Notes under the pieces: model-generated
What the model saw: only the letters and a program-made list of their open reading frames with translations
Database searches by the model: none
Told to the model about the DNA's origin: nothing
Shown here: positions 11,890 through 24,100 of the stretch, piece by piece
Layout: every line of letters begins with the position of its first letter
Position numbering within the stretch: position 1 is the stretch's first letter
NCBI GenBank assembly: GCA_038049695.1
Contig: CP142452.1
Location: 32,290,501 to 32,354,500 of the forward strand
Reading direction: 5' to 3'
DNA: 64,000 nucleotides
Source of the DNA: Cinnamomum chago
Taxonomy: Eukaryota > Streptophyta > Magnoliopsida > Laurales > Lauraceae
Program-made: the position numbers and the translations under genes

Positions 11890-12917
11890 AGCACATTTGG
11901 CAACGGTTTGCTCAGCGGAATCCTTGTCATCTTCCACACTTTTGTGGAAAATTGACGTTCGGTAAAGCACAGAAAGTGTCCCTATTTCTGGTTATTCCCA
12001 CAGGCAAACCACCCCATGTGACTTTACAAATCCAAGAGATGGAAGAATGCGGATCTACAATAAAATTAGGAAGTTATTGGTTCTGCCTTTGAAACCCTTT
12101 TTTTTTTTCTGTCCCCACAATTAGGATCTAAACCGTTAATCACGTTTAGAATGTCTAAAATTGATGGTACGCCAAAAATCAGCTGTTGATTTGTCATAAA
12201 TTTTGAGGTATTTGCAAAACAATCCAGACCATTGGATTGGAATTTTGTGGGCCCATTTACAAAATCTGAACCGTCCATTCTCTTCAAAGGGCCTATAACA
12301 GTTATGAAATCAAATTTCGTAGTGTGATTCATCATGGATTATGAGAAAATGGTGAAAGATCTTTTAACCATTGAGTATACATACTGAACAACAGGAAGAA
12401 GACACCCTTGCTACAGTCATAGAAGCGGTAACTTAGAGGTTGGATGTTTCTTTGTTTGGAACCCTTCTTATTTTGTTCCTCAATCACGAAACAAACCGAT
12501 AATCATCAATAAAAGCCCCAAAACGACCACTTGTTCAAATATCAGTCGTTGAACCTTGGTAGATCTTGAGGTACTTGCAAAAAAAAGTTCATACTATAAA
12601 ATTGATTATTTTATTGGTGTGGGGGGTATTTGCATGATCTGAACCATTCAAGTTCTCTAGAGATCCAAAAACAACTATAAGGGGTTAAAGCTTGGGTCTT
12701 GATTCTCATGAATTTTGAGAAATTTGCAAAAAAAAAAAAAAAAAAAAAAAAACACTTATAATCGTCGGATCACACATCCTATGGAAGATAGGAATCCTCT
12801 CTTTTACGAAACTTGGAATTCTCCTACCAAATCCTCTACGTGGTTATCTTGTTTCCTGTAGATGGAGGAAATCCTCTAAATGGAGGATTCTTCTTTGTTT
12901 ACCAAACGTGCCATGTA
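11890..12917. other. candidate TIR element made of repeated units
   Basis: The ends show a weak inverted match (AGCACATTTGGCAACG at the left; complement of GGCACGTTTGGTAAAC at the right). Three internal blocks repeat in the same orientation. Each has a phrase like TTTTGAGGTATTTGCAAAA followed by CTGAACCRTYCA (around 12185-12290, 12560-12650 and 12705-12755). A poly-A run lies at about 12728-12751. No transposase and no certain target duplication are visible, so this is only a candidate. Confidence 0.3.
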
Positions 12918-13250
12918 TGAGTGTGTTTGTACAGGAGTTGCAATGAATTTTCTCTTCTGCGGGATTTGGAGTATGATTAGGGGCAGTGAGAAACATGGAT
13001 TCTCTTTGGAGAAGAAAAAAACACGAAAAAGGGTGTCGAAAAATTCGAAATCTCACATCACCAAACATGTAACGAAGAATGGTGCCTATCCATTTTTCAC
13101 TGCAAGTGCTTCTACACAAACGCACCCTTATACCCAGCCCCCTTTGATTTGAGGGCTTGCAAATGTAACAGGAGAAAATTGGATCTCAAAACCTAAGATC
13201 TCAAGTACCAAAAATCTACCAAGTATTTGCGATTGCCAAACTTATGGCAT

Positions 13251-13373
13251 GTTTGTGTATTACACATGTGAGACACATTACCAAACTTGAACAATTTTGA
13301 AGAAATCGCTGCTATCTTCTCATTATGGGGTATCGTTTGTGTATTACACATGTGAAACACATTACCAAGTTTG
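13251..13373 (+). repeat. two direct repeats of about 39 bp
   Basis: The phrase GTTTGTGTATTACACATGTG plus the following ACACATTACCAA occurs at 13251 and again at 13335, with two differences. It is non-coding. Confidence 0.7.
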
Positions 13374-13427
13374 TTAAACTCTCATTTTTCCATGTTTAGA
13401 TTTATTTGGACCATTTAAAAATATTTT

Positions 13428-13732
13428 TCCATGAAGAATTAAGGTATGAAACTTTTCTTGATGTTTTAGTACAATAATATTGAACGATAAGGATCGTGGT
13501 TAAGGCCCATGGAAGTCCATCAGATTAGATCTATTGATTGCACTTTTCACAAATTATTCAAAATCTATGAAGATTTAAGATAGAGAGCTTCAAGGTCTTG
13601 GGGTTAATTAGTTCAATAAACAAATTGTGTAATTTGGATTACAAATGTGAGGCCCAGTTTTATAAGAAAAATAAATGTATTTGATGGGCCTCATGCGAGA
13701 AAAAAAAAACCACAGTGTAACAATCTCTACTA
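13428..13732. repeat. left arm of a long inverted repeat (MULE/foldback-like)
   Basis: The reverse complement of this stretch aligns along nearly its whole length with 20828-21135. The shared core CTTAAATCTTCATAGATTTT is identical, and ACATCAAG and TTGTTCATTGAACTAAT-like blocks keep the same order. Copia element C lies between the two arms, so the arms belong to an older element into which copia C inserted. No transposase is visible. Confidence 0.6.
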
Positions 13733-13929
13733 TGATGTAAAAAGAAGAGAGACCAAGAGAGAATATTAGAGGAAGAAGAGAGAGAGTTTTTTATTATCTC
13801 ATTATCTATGTACAAATACAATAGGAAGATGCCTATTTATAGGCAAAGTAGTCTCATAATAGAGAAACCCTAAACTTAACCCTAACTCATCATAAGTGAG
13901 CATCCACCCAAGATCCATATCTTATAACA
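13733..13929 (-). repeat. 3' LTR of copia C
   Basis: 197 bp, near-identical to 20433-20627. The differences are a 2-nt GA-tract indel and two substitutions (AAGTGAGCAT versus AAGTGGGCAT; CACCCAAG versus CACTCAAG). Confidence 0.9.
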
Positions 13930-14216
13930 CTCCCCCTTGGATGACCACCATTCAATGACAGTTGCCTCATTAAAAACCTTGCTAAGGAAAACCCAGTGGG
14001 AAAAAACCAAAGCGAAGGGAAAAAGAGTACAACATTCTTCAAGATCATTGAACTAGTGTTGGATGTGCATAGTGCTGCCTCGTTAAAACCTTAACTAGGA
14101 AAACCCAGTGGGATAAAACCTAGAGAAGGAAAAAGAGTACAGCGCACAAATGTCCATAGGTAGCATACTTTAAGATGCTCCCTGATAAACAACTCCCCCT
14201 GATGATAATAACCATT

Positions 14217-17200
14217 TTACATAGTTTGATTATGAACTCTGCACATGCCAATCTCATATACAAACTTCTGGAATACTGATTTTGGCAAAGATTTTGTAAG
14301 CAGGTCAGCCAGATTGGTACTTGAACGAACTTGCTTGACTTCAATTTCATTGTTCTTCTGAAGTTCATGAGTGAAAAAGAACTTTGGTGCTATATGTTTA
14401 GTCTTGTCTCCTTTAATGAAACCTTCTCGAATCTGTCTTATGCATGCTTCATTATCTTCATAGATAATGTTTGGAATACCTACAATAGAAGGCAATTGAC
14501 AAGAACTACGAACATGCTGAATCAGAGATTTTAGCCATACACATTCCCTATTGGCTTCATAAAGAGCCAAAATCTCAGCATGGTTGGAAGAAGTAGCTAC
14601 CAAAGTCTGTTTTGTAGAACGCCAAGAAATGGCGGCATTACAATTTAAAAACACATAACCTGTCTGTGATAAACCCTTATGAGGATCAGAGAGATAACAT
14701 GAATATGCATATCTTACTAAACTGGAATCTTTATGATCGTAAGCATAAAATATTCTCAAATCAGTTGTTCCACGCAGATATCGTAGGATGTGTTTAATAC
14801 CAATCTAGTGCCTTTGAGTTGGTGCGGAGCTATACCTGGCAAGTAGATTCACAGAAAATGCAATATCTGGTCTAGTGCATTGTGCCAAGTACATCAAGGC
14901 TCCAATAGCACTTAGGTATGGTACTTCAGGACTCAATATCTTTTCATTTTCCTCGATGGGATGGTATGGATCTTTCTTTATATCAAGAGACCGGACAACC
15001 ATAGGGGTGCTTAATGGATGTGCCTTGTCCATACCAAATCGTTTTAAAACCTTCTCGGTATAATTAGATTGATGGACCAACATCCCATTAGAATTTCTCT
15101 CAATTTGCAATCCGAGACAGAATCTCGTTTTTCCAAGGTCTTTCATTTCAAATTCTTTCTTTAAATAATTAACAGTTTCTTCGAGCTCTTCTGGAGTCCC
15201 TATCAAATTTATACCATCAACATAAACTGTTAATATTGCAAATCCCTTCAAGAATTTCTTTATAAATAGACACGGGCAAATGAGATTGTTTTCATACCCC
15301 TTTTTGGACAAGTATTCACTAAGATGATTGTACCACATTCTTCCGGATTGCTTCAGGTCGTACAATGATCGCCTTAATTGGATTGAGTACGTACTCCTTG
15401 GCTTTGCTTCAGGCAAAGGAAATCCTTCCGGAATTTTCATGTGAATTTCTGTGTCTAAGTCCCCATATAAGTAAGCAATTACAACATCCATGAGTCTCAT
15501 TTCTAGATTTTGAGAAACTGCTAAACTTATCAAATATCTGAATGTCGTTATATCCATAACGGGGGAGTATGTTTCCTCATAATCAATCCCAGGTTTCTGC
15601 AGGAAACCTAGTGCCACTAATCGTGCCTTATATCTGGTAATTTCATTCAGCTCATTCATTTTTCTTACAAACACCCACTTGTAACCTACAGGCTTAACAT
15701 CTTTTGGGGTTTGTACTATAGGTCCGAACACACCGCGTTTGTTGAGAAACTCTAACTCTGTTTTGATGGCACTTTCCCATTGTGGTCAATCCTTTCTTTG
15801 TCGACATTCATTTATAGAACGTGGTTCTGTGTCCCAATCATCATCATCATCATCATTTTCCTTTGATATTTGTATAACTACCGCATATGCAAATGCGTCA
15901 TCGATGATAATCTCATTTCTCTTCCATCTCTCTCTTGAATAATTGTAAAGTATAGTGATCTCTTCATTTTTCGGTACCGGTGCCTCTTCAGGGGCTTTCA
16001 AAGTCTCATCAGGGACTTCCATTATTCTAGAGAGAACGGATTTTGCCATAACCTCTTCAGGAGCATTATGTGCCTCTTCGGGAGGAATCTCTTCAGGAGC
16101 ATTACATGCCTCTTTGAGAGGATATGATGATGATTGCTCATTTCTCCTTTTCCGCGGAGCTGAGTCCTTTGAACCTATAGGTCTGCCACGCTTTTGGCGT
16201 ATCGCAGATTCTTTTGCTGCCGTATTTTGACTTCGTCCTATAGGGACATTAATCCTGGCAGGTGCATTCATAACTGGCACATGTGACTTCGTCACCTTTG
16301 CTGCATTGTTAAATGCATCAGGTAATTTGTTTGCAATTTCTTTCAAGTGCACAATTCTCCGAACTTCATTCTCACATTGTGAAGTTCGTGGATCCAAATG
16401 AGACAGAGTCGAAGTATTCCAAGTTAATTATCGCCGTTCTTCAGGAATGGGTTGTTCTACAGGAACAATACGTTCTTCAGGAACGATCTTATCTCCCCCT
16501 AATGGCGAGAAAATTGTCTCATCGAATTGACAATTGAGAAAACGAGCAGTGAAGACATCTCCTGTCCTTGGTTCTAAATATCGAATAATCGAAGGAGAGT
16601 CATGACCTACATATATTCACAATCTACGTTGTGGTCCCATCTTAGTATGCTTTGGAGGTGGTATTGGGACTTGAACTGCACAACCAAACTTGCACAAGTG
16701 AGAAATATTTGGTTGATGCCCTGATATAAGTTGTGCAGGAGAATATTGATGATAGGTCGTGGGCCGGAGTCGAATTAACATTGTTGCATGCAACACAACA
16801 TGTCCCCAAGCCCTAACTGGTAATTTGGACTGCATCAGTAGAGTTCTAGAAATAAGTTGGATGCGCTTGATCATGGATTCAGCTAAGCCATTTTGGGTGT
16901 GGACATGGGGGACAGGATGTTCGACTACAATGCCTATAGACGAACAAAAATCATAAAAAACATGGGATGTAAATTCGCCTGCATTATCAAGTCTTATAGA
17001 CTTAATGGGATAATCAAGGAAGTGAGCCCTCAGTTTAATTATTTGAGTTAATAGGCGGGCAAATGCTACGTTTCTAGTTGAAAGTAGACAAACATCCGAC
17101 CAACGGGTGGAGGCATCGATCAAAACCATAAAATACTTAAAAGGTCCACTAGGTGGATTGATGGGTCCACAAATATCACCTTGTATCCTTTGTAGAAAGG

Positions 17201-17830
17201 ATGAGGATTCGGATGCAACTTTAGTAGGAGAGGGTCGGGTGATCAGTTTCCCTTGTGAACATGGGGTACATAAGTACCCACTAGGTATGGTCAATTAATG
17301 GTTCTCTAAGGAATGCCCAAAAGAGTTATCGATGATTTTTCGCAATAGTAGCCCCAGGGTGACCTAACCTATCATGCCAAAGCTGTAAAGCCTTAGGATC
17401 ACTGAGCTTCGGGCTCGACTTTGTTGTTTTGCTCATAACAGAATGTGATTCAACATTGGAGATTGTCGTGTAATATAATCCTGAGGAGAGCGCACTTAGT
17501 TTTTCTAGTATTTGCTTTTGGCTTCCAATACTAGTAACGACGCATAAGTATTCCTTGTTACCTTCACTTACAGTCTCAATGTGGTACCCATTCATTCTAA
17601 TGTCTTTGAAACTAATCAAGCTTCTTCGGGAACTTTTTGAGAACAAAGCATCTTTGATGAATAGATGGGTACCATTAGGTAACATCATATGGGCTCTTCC
17701 GGAGCCTTCAATTATCTGCACAGGTCCAGCTATGGTGGATACCTTTCGTGGAATGAAAATCAATTCTGAAAAAAAATTCTAATTTTTCAGAATGGTGAGT
17801 GTTGTGGCACTATCGACCAAACAAAGATTG
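14217..17830 (-). pseudogene. copia C pol: protease, integrase, RT, RNase H in broken frames
   Basis: Read right to left: a protease motif VDSATT near 17800-17815, followed by a frameshift at a poly-T run near 17775. The integrase N-terminal region with LWHDRLGHPG is in 17326-17763. The integrase core with RLDNAGEF and an NGLAESMIKR-type block is in 16617-17294. A charged linker is at 15786-16397, RT at 14805-15731 and RNase H at 14217-14759. The RT active site reads YVDG instead of YVDD, so the second catalytic Asp is lost. Stops and frameshifts separate the blocks (near 17310, 16610, 15780 and 14800). These blocks would normally form one polyprotein. The element could now move only with proteins supplied in trans. 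Confidence 0.85.
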
Positions 17831-18047
17831 TCCTCAGTTCCATGATCCATACCTTTAACAACAAAAAAATAAAATAATAAAAACATCATAACTATGCAAT
17901 CACATGATTAAAATTGAAATCATTAAAAACATTCACCATAAATTAGGATATTAAGGAAGTTATAAAAAAAACAGAAAAGTCTAAGAAACATGCATCTCAA
18001 AGGAACTAAAAAAAAATTTAAGTGATGCTCAAAGAATCATAGGTCTT

Positions 18048-19124
18048 CTAGATCATGCCAGGGGGTACCCCCAAAAGATTATTAAATGCCTCATTTTTCA
18101 GATGTTGGCTATCTTCATCCTCAAAGAAGTCACGAGTCTCCAAGTTTGTAATGTCAATTGGAGGACTCTCTGATGTCATTATATCCCAATTCCAGTCTTC
18201 TAGATCATTTGTCTCCGCTGAATGGACAGAGGCTTTATATGCTTTGTATCGTTCCACCACTTCCTTTGGTGCACGGCAAGTGCGTGACCAATGCCCACTT
18301 CTTCCACATCTGTGGCACGTGTCATCAAGACGGTGGGAAGGATTTGCCGGTGGATTTTGGTTGTTCTTATGCTGAGGGCTAGACCACTTCTGGTGATTTT
18401 TGAATTTTGGTGGATGACCTTTAAAACTACCTCTCCTGGAGGAGTTATGTCGCCCACCTCTACTGGAGGATTTATGTCTGTCATTCCCCCTGCCTCTGCC
18501 TCTGTTTGAGCTAAGACTGGCATTTGCTTTAGGAACTGTCAAAGATCCAGTTGGTCTGGAATTATGATTTTTCATCAATACTATGGAATTATGTTCAGCA
18601 ACTAGGAGGCATGATATAAGTTCTGAATATTTGGAGAAACGTCGCTCTCGATATTGCTGCTGCAGGAGCACATTCGAGGCATGAAAAGTGGATAACGTTT
18701 TCTCCAACATCTGCGCCTCCAAAACCTTTTCACTACATAATCTTAATCTGGAAACAATATTGAATAGAGCAGAGTTGTATTCAAATACTGTTTTATAATC
18801 TTGTAATCTCAGATTAAACCATTCATTCCGGGCAGTTGGCAATATGACCATCTTTTGGTGATCATACCTATCCTTTAGGGATTTCCATAGGCCTGTTGGG
18901 TCTTCCTCAGTAAGGTATTCATGCTTGAGGTCGTCATGTATGTGTTGACGCAGGAAGATGAGGGCTAACACCTTTTCTTCTGGGGATGTCTTGTTACCTT
19001 CCTTTATAGTCTCTCCCAATTTCTTGGATTGCAAGTGGATTTTAGCATCCAATTGCCAAGATAAATAATTATCCCCATTTCTATTAAGTGCTTTAAAGTC
19101 AAGTTTAGCAAGATTTGACATCAT
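18048..19124 (-). CDS. copia C Gag (capsid and zinc knuckle)
   Basis: An open frame of about 358 residues. I start at the first of two Met codons (MMSNLAKLDFKALNRNGDNY) rather than 15 codons upstream, because the copia Gag domain begins there. The N-terminal two thirds are the usual helical copia Gag, with NGDNYLSW and a WKSLKDRYDH block. The C-terminal third is rich in Ser, Arg, Gly and Asn and contains one CCHC knuckle, CHRCGRSGHWSRTC. About 220 bp of AT-rich non-coding sequence separates the stop from the protease block. Gag is the only intact protein in this element. Confidence 0.85.
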   Translation of the reverse strand: MMSNLAKLDFKALNRNGDNYLSWQLDAKIHLQSKKLGETIKEGNKTSPEEKVLALIFLRQHIHDDLKHEYLTEEDPTGLWKSLKDRYDHQKMVILPTARNEWFNLRLQDYKTVFEYNSALFNIVSRLRLCSEKVLEAQMLEKTLSTFHASNVLLQQQYRERRFSKYSELISCLLVAEHNSIVLMKNHNSRPTGSLTVPKANASLSSNRGRGRGNDRHKSSSRGGRHNSSRRGSFKGHPPKFKNHQKWSSPQHKNNQNPPANPSHRLDDTCHRCGRSGHWSRTCRAPKEVVERYKAYKASVHSAETNDLEDWNWDIMTSESPPIDITNLETRDFFEDEDSQHLKNEAFNNLLGVPPGMI

Positions 19125-19259
19125 GCAACAACTGTAATAAGAGATATATGTAAAGTTAACTATATGCAAATAGTTAATAAAGTAAAGGGGAAAACAATGA
19201 AAAATTTAACATCAGAAATAATTAACGAAGGAATTTAAAAGAAATTGGCCAGAGAAAAA

Positions 19260-19870
19260 TTAGAACATCAGGTTTATAACTTTGAGAATCAGAACTGCTG
19301 GTTTTGTCAAGACTTCAGACTTGATTTAGAACTTCAGGTTCATGACACATGAGAATAGAACTGCAAATTCTGTCAAGACTTCAGGCTTGATTTAGAACTT
19401 TATGTTCATTAGAACTGCAGGTTCTGTCAAATCTACAGGTTTGAAGTAGAATTTCTGGTTCTAATAATTGATCATATTTTTTGGTTCTGTCAAAACTTCA
19501 GGTTTTGAGTAGTAGAACTTCTGGTTCTAATAATTTATCAGAATTTCTGGTTCTGTCAAAACTTCAGGTTTTGAGTAGTAGAACTTCTGGTTCTAATAAT
19601 TTATCAAAATTTCTGGTTCTGTCAAAACTTCAGGTTTTGAGTAGTAGAACTTCTCGTTCTAATAATTTATCAGAATTTCTGGTTCTGTCAAAACTTCAGA
19701 TTTTGAGTAGTAGAACTTCTGGTTCTATTAATTTATCAGAATTTCTCATGGCTTTATAATATTATGGATATGAATCTGCAGGTTCATATCATTATTCCAA
19801 CTTTTAGGACTTCTGGTCCATATATAAGTGAACTTCATGTTCAAATTTAGAACTTCTGGTTCTTTTATAA
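19260..19870. repeat. leader array of AGAAC-N5-GTTCT palindromes with a 66-bp tandem core
   Basis: Between the 5' LTR and gag of copia C, a short inverted repeat close to AGAACTTCTGGTTCT recurs more than a dozen times. The core (about 19480-19745) is four tandem copies of a 66-bp unit, each with the palindrome or a half-changed version twice. More divergent copies spread to both sides, for example AGAACTGCAGGTTCT at about 19412. The 66-bp period opens a frame on the plus strand by chance, antisense to the element, and I do not read it as a protein. Confidence 0.85.
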
Positions 19871-20420
19871 ATTTATGAATTTAAATTTAAAATAGAATAA
19901 AATATGCAAGAGGATTAACAGTAAATAAAAAACTATAAATCCTATCAATTAAGCATTATAAATCAATTTTATGCATTCTAATAAATTTTGATTATGGTTT
20001 AGATATCACTTACCGTGAATTTTTTTTTTTTCTATCCGTAGAAATTTTCGGCACGTGACCCGAGGCAAGGGAGAAACAAAGAGGCTTTGATGTTGCAAAC
20101 TACCCAAAGAGGAATGACTCCCTGCAGCTTGAAACAAAAGTTTGAAAAACTTCTGATGTTGCACTAAAATAGAGCAGAATGATGGTTTTGAGTTTCAGAG
20201 AAAAAAATTGTTGATGTTGCACGTGGCAGAATGGCTTGAGAGAAAAACAAAGTGTCTTGTATATGTATTTGATCTTGCACGCAAACCGAGGATATATGTT
20301 AGAAAAGAGTAGTCTGGCGTGGTGGTTTGTCTCCAAAACCTACGCAAGTGTGTTTGGAGTAGAAGTCTACGCAAACCGAGGAAGAGGAGTGAGATGAAAC
20401 TGCAGGGAAAAAAAATGATC

Positions 20421-20432
20421 GTGCTGATAACG
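20421..20432 (-). other. primer-binding site region of copia C
   Basis: Directly inside the right (5') LTR, the minus strand reads CGTTATCAGCAC. It sits where tRNA priming of minus-strand DNA is expected and resembles the TATCAG core of plant initiator-Met primer sites. Confidence 0.55.
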
Positions 20433-20627
20433 TGATGTAAAAAGAAGAGAGACCAAGAGAGAATATTAGAGGAAGAAGAGAGAGTTTTTTATTATCTCAT
20501 TATCTATGTACAAATACAATAGGAAGATGCCTATTTATAGGCAAAGTAGTCTCATAATAGAGAAACCCTAAACTTAACCCTAACTCATCATAAGTGGGCA
20601 TCCACTCAAGATCCATATCTTATAACA
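20433..20627 (-). repeat. 5' LTR of copia C
   Basis: 195 bp with TG...CA termini. It is the partner of 13733-13929 and is followed by TATTA, one base different from the TACTA flanking the other LTR. Confidence 0.9.
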
Positions 20628-21135
20628 TATTAGAGCCTTTTGGAAAGAGAGAGATGAATCATTTTCAAACCCATGGAGGAGTTAAAATTATGGTGTGTAA
20701 ATGACATCATTTACACATAAATGACGTGTGTAAATGAGATCAATTACACACCCAAATTTTTACATCTGTACTGGGTTGAACGTTTTTCACACCCCATTTT
20801 TGTAAAATGGTGCTAGTACAATGTCTTACATAGTGATTTTTTTTCTCATGGTCTCCATCAACCAGCTTTGTTTTTTCCATTTATGTGGACCGCATGTTTG
20901 TAATCTAAATCATTCAAATTGTTCATTGAACTAATAAACATTGAAACCTTAAAGCTTATTATCTTAAATCTTCATAGATTTTGAGTAATTTGTAAAAAAA
21001 AATAAAAAAAGCCACAACCTATTGATATAATTTATTAGACTCTTGTGGCACCCGATCGATATTCCGAACCATTCAGTGCTCATGTATTAATGGTAAACAT
21101 CAAGTGGTGAACTTCAATATATTAAGTCTTCATTA
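20628..21135. repeat. right arm of the long inverted repeat plus spacer
   Basis: Positions 20828-21135 are the inverted partner of 13428-13732. Positions 20628-20827 are spacer; they include an imperfect alternation of GTGTAAATGA and its complement near 20685-20745, but no coding sequence. Confidence 0.55.
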
Positions 21136-21136
21136 G

Positions 21137-24100
21137 GCTTGTCAATGGGACGGGCTATGCCTAGGCATGGGTTGTCCAATCCCGTCCCAAATATTGGATG
21201 GGCTTGCCGTGGGTGAAAGTCCTGGGATCTAACCCTAGAGGGGGGGGTGAATAGGGTGAGCTACAAAATATAACCAATTATGACAAATTTTAACTTCTTA
21301 AAAATAAACTAGTCACAAGTGATGATAAACAAACAATATGCGGAAGCTAAAAAGAATCACCACAACGCATTCACCACCACACAATGATTTATAGTGGTTC
21401 GGCCTCAATGCCTACATCCACTACCGGCTTGTGATCTAATCACCCCACCGGATTTCCACTATCTATGCTTTTCAATAGGCTAGGCAATAACCTTTATAAT
21501 GTTATTTTTCTAGGCTAAACAACAACCTTTACAAGATGCTTCTCTAGGCTAAGCAATAGCCTTTACACAATGCTTTTCTTAGGCTAACCAATAACCTTTA
21601 GAAAAGAAAGATTTCTCTAAGAAGGTGTCTTCACAAAAGATCACTCTAAGAGATACAATTTAAGCTCAATGAAATTGCCTCTTAAATAGGCTAATATGAA
21701 AGTGAAAAACAAACTCACACAAACACTATATGAATGCAAATGTGTATGCTCATGATGTGTACGTGTGTGATAACTTCAATCAAGTTTAAAAACTAAGCTC
21801 AATCAATATATGCTTAAAGCATTTCAAAGGTTAAGGCACATACAAGATTTGATTGAAGTGTAATGCAAATCACATGTATGAATACAAACTTGTTAATGAT
21901 ATAAAAATCAAGGGCTCACAAGTTGTGTGAAATTTAATTAACCTAACATGTGATGCATGTGTAATGTTGTTTTCAAAACAAAATAAATTTAACTAAGGTT
22001 TAAATGAATGAAAACAACAAATAAGAATTCAACCAAGAAAATGAATCATGCTTTAAAAGAAATCAAAGATTTTAGCTAAGCATGATTAAAGAAGATTTTA
22101 AAACAACTTGGTTTGAAATCAAGGGTGAAGAATCCAATCCAACATAAATCAAAGATTAGAAAAAGAATGGATTCAACACATCATAGTTATAATGCTAAAA
22201 TTAATTTACCAATAATTTAAACAAAGCATATAACATATGATTAATAAAAAGTAAAGCTTACTTAGAGATTTAACTTCATTGATCCAAGTTTTAGCTTCAC
22301 TAATGACCCCTTGATCTCTCTTAGTTCATCCCCTTTTTCTTTGTCTCAAAGCACCTCAAGAGGCTCTTGGTTCCTCTTTCTTTCAACAACTTTTTCAAAG
22401 GAATGAACTTGTATTATACTCAAAAAGTGGGTTTCTGCGCCTCCCCAGTCGACCTGCCATACCCCCGGTCGACCTGGCCTTCAACGGTCATAAAACTGAC
22501 CGTTTGAAAAGAGCTCAACGGCTCTTTACCTGGGGCCAAAAATTCCCTAAAAAACATATTTTCAAAGAGTTTTAAAGAGGGGATTTTAGGGCCATTAAAC
22601 CAAGCATGGAATCATGTTTTAAAACACACTAAGAAGGTTAAAAAACATGAAACACAAAAAGCCTAAGAGATTTGAAAGATTTAAAACATAGGCTTGCTTG
22701 ATTTCTAAAAGTTCTTTTTCAAAAACAAATGCATCAAAGATTAAAAAAAATCATGCATAAATCAATATCTTAAAAACAATGCATGTGTAAATCAAGATTA
22801 CAAGTTTTTATAAATCAATGCATATGTGTGTAAATCAAATGATGCTTGAATGATTAATGCATCCATCAAATTGCAATCTACAAAATTCCTAACAGGGGGT
22901 TGTCCAATCCCAGCCCTAAATTGAGCAAGCTTACGTCAAATCCCATCCCGTGCAAGCTCGGGCTGTGCCTGGGCTTTAGCACGATCTCAAACATAAGATC
23001 AACATTCTCTAATTATTCCTATATACTGTCACCGAACTTTAAACCCAGGCACTATTATATATATATTGGGTTTCTTTCTGCTAGGATTTTACCTCGAACG
23101 ACTTGCATGAAACTACTTGCTTCTACAGCTTTCCAAAAACAGTACTACAACAACAACAACAACAAGAAGAAGAACAACGACAACAATTGAATAATAATGT
23201 TCACTGCTACTCTTTGTGTAGTCCTTTTTTTTTCCAATCATGCAGTTACCAAAATGCTATCACCATTTTTATTGTTATATCAGTTCATGTAGTTGTGGAT
23301 TGGATGAAGAAATGGTGGATCATGTGCTTATTCATGTGAAACATCTGCAGCTCTTTTATTCGTAGCTGTCAATTTTTTTTTTTTTTTTTTGATGAAGTTT
23401 CAATTGCCTCTAAAATGGGCCATTTTGGAGAACAGAGTGATGGTGAAAATAAAAAATTTAGAACAAAGAAATAATCTTAAGAGAGAACTTGATTGAGGGG
23501 GGTCTGAAATTCTGGCTAAAAAGTTACTCGGTTGTATCATTTCAGAACTCTTTCTGAAGTGACATGTTTCTGCTGAAATGAAATTAACTACTATTTGTTG
23601 TTTTCCCCCCTTAAAATATTGAGGCTTTCCTCATTTTTGTTAAGTAACTATTATAATATCCAAATGTAAGGAAATGCTTCCGAATCAATAAATGTGAATA
23701 AAGTTATAATCTAATCTCTGAATGTGGGAAAGAGTTGAGGCTATCAAGTTGAATTTGGCTTGTTGGGCAGTTAGAAGGGAAATGTTTTGGCAGGGTTTGG
23801 ATGGAAGACTTTGTTGGGACATGGAAAAAGATTAGTGGATACTGGATAGTAAAGGATCGAAGGAATGTGTATATTAGTACGGTTGGAAGGTGTTCATTAC
23901 TTCAACCATGAGGCTGGCAAATTGTAGTTCAAGAAATAAACATAAAAATTAGTAAAACAACCTTGCGGGCCGGGCCTAGACGAGCTAGACAGGCTCTGCT
24001 CATTTTCAGTCCCATGTTGGCAGGGCTTTCAAATAATTGTCCAAGCACAACCCAGTCCACTTGGCTTAAGTTTTTCTAAAAGCCATGTGTTTTTGGGCTT

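Larger units (their letters stand above)
13733..20627 (-). mobile_element. Ty1/copia element C (Ivana/Oryco-like), complete with both LTRs
   Basis: A full-length minus-strand element. The LTRs are 13733-13929 and 20433-20627 and run TGTTATAAG...TACATCA in element orientation. The polypurine tract is the complement of 13930-13940 and the primer-binding region is the complement of 20421-20432 (GTTATCAGCAC). The flanks are TACTA and TATTA, a 5-bp target duplication with one change. Gag and several pol blocks occur in normal copia order. The LTR pair differs by two substitutions and one 2-nt indel, so the insertion is young, although the coding region is already broken. Confidence 0.9.

Noticed and set aside
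19481..19759. Plus-strand open frame with a 22-residue repeat
   Set aside because: It is antisense to copia C and arises from the 66-bp tandem repeat; no start context or family supports a protein.
19260..19870. Heat-shock or steroid-receptor response elements
   Set aside because: AGAAC-N5-GTTCT resembles both loosely, but the spacing does not fit the plant heat-shock element and plants lack steroid nuclear receptors.
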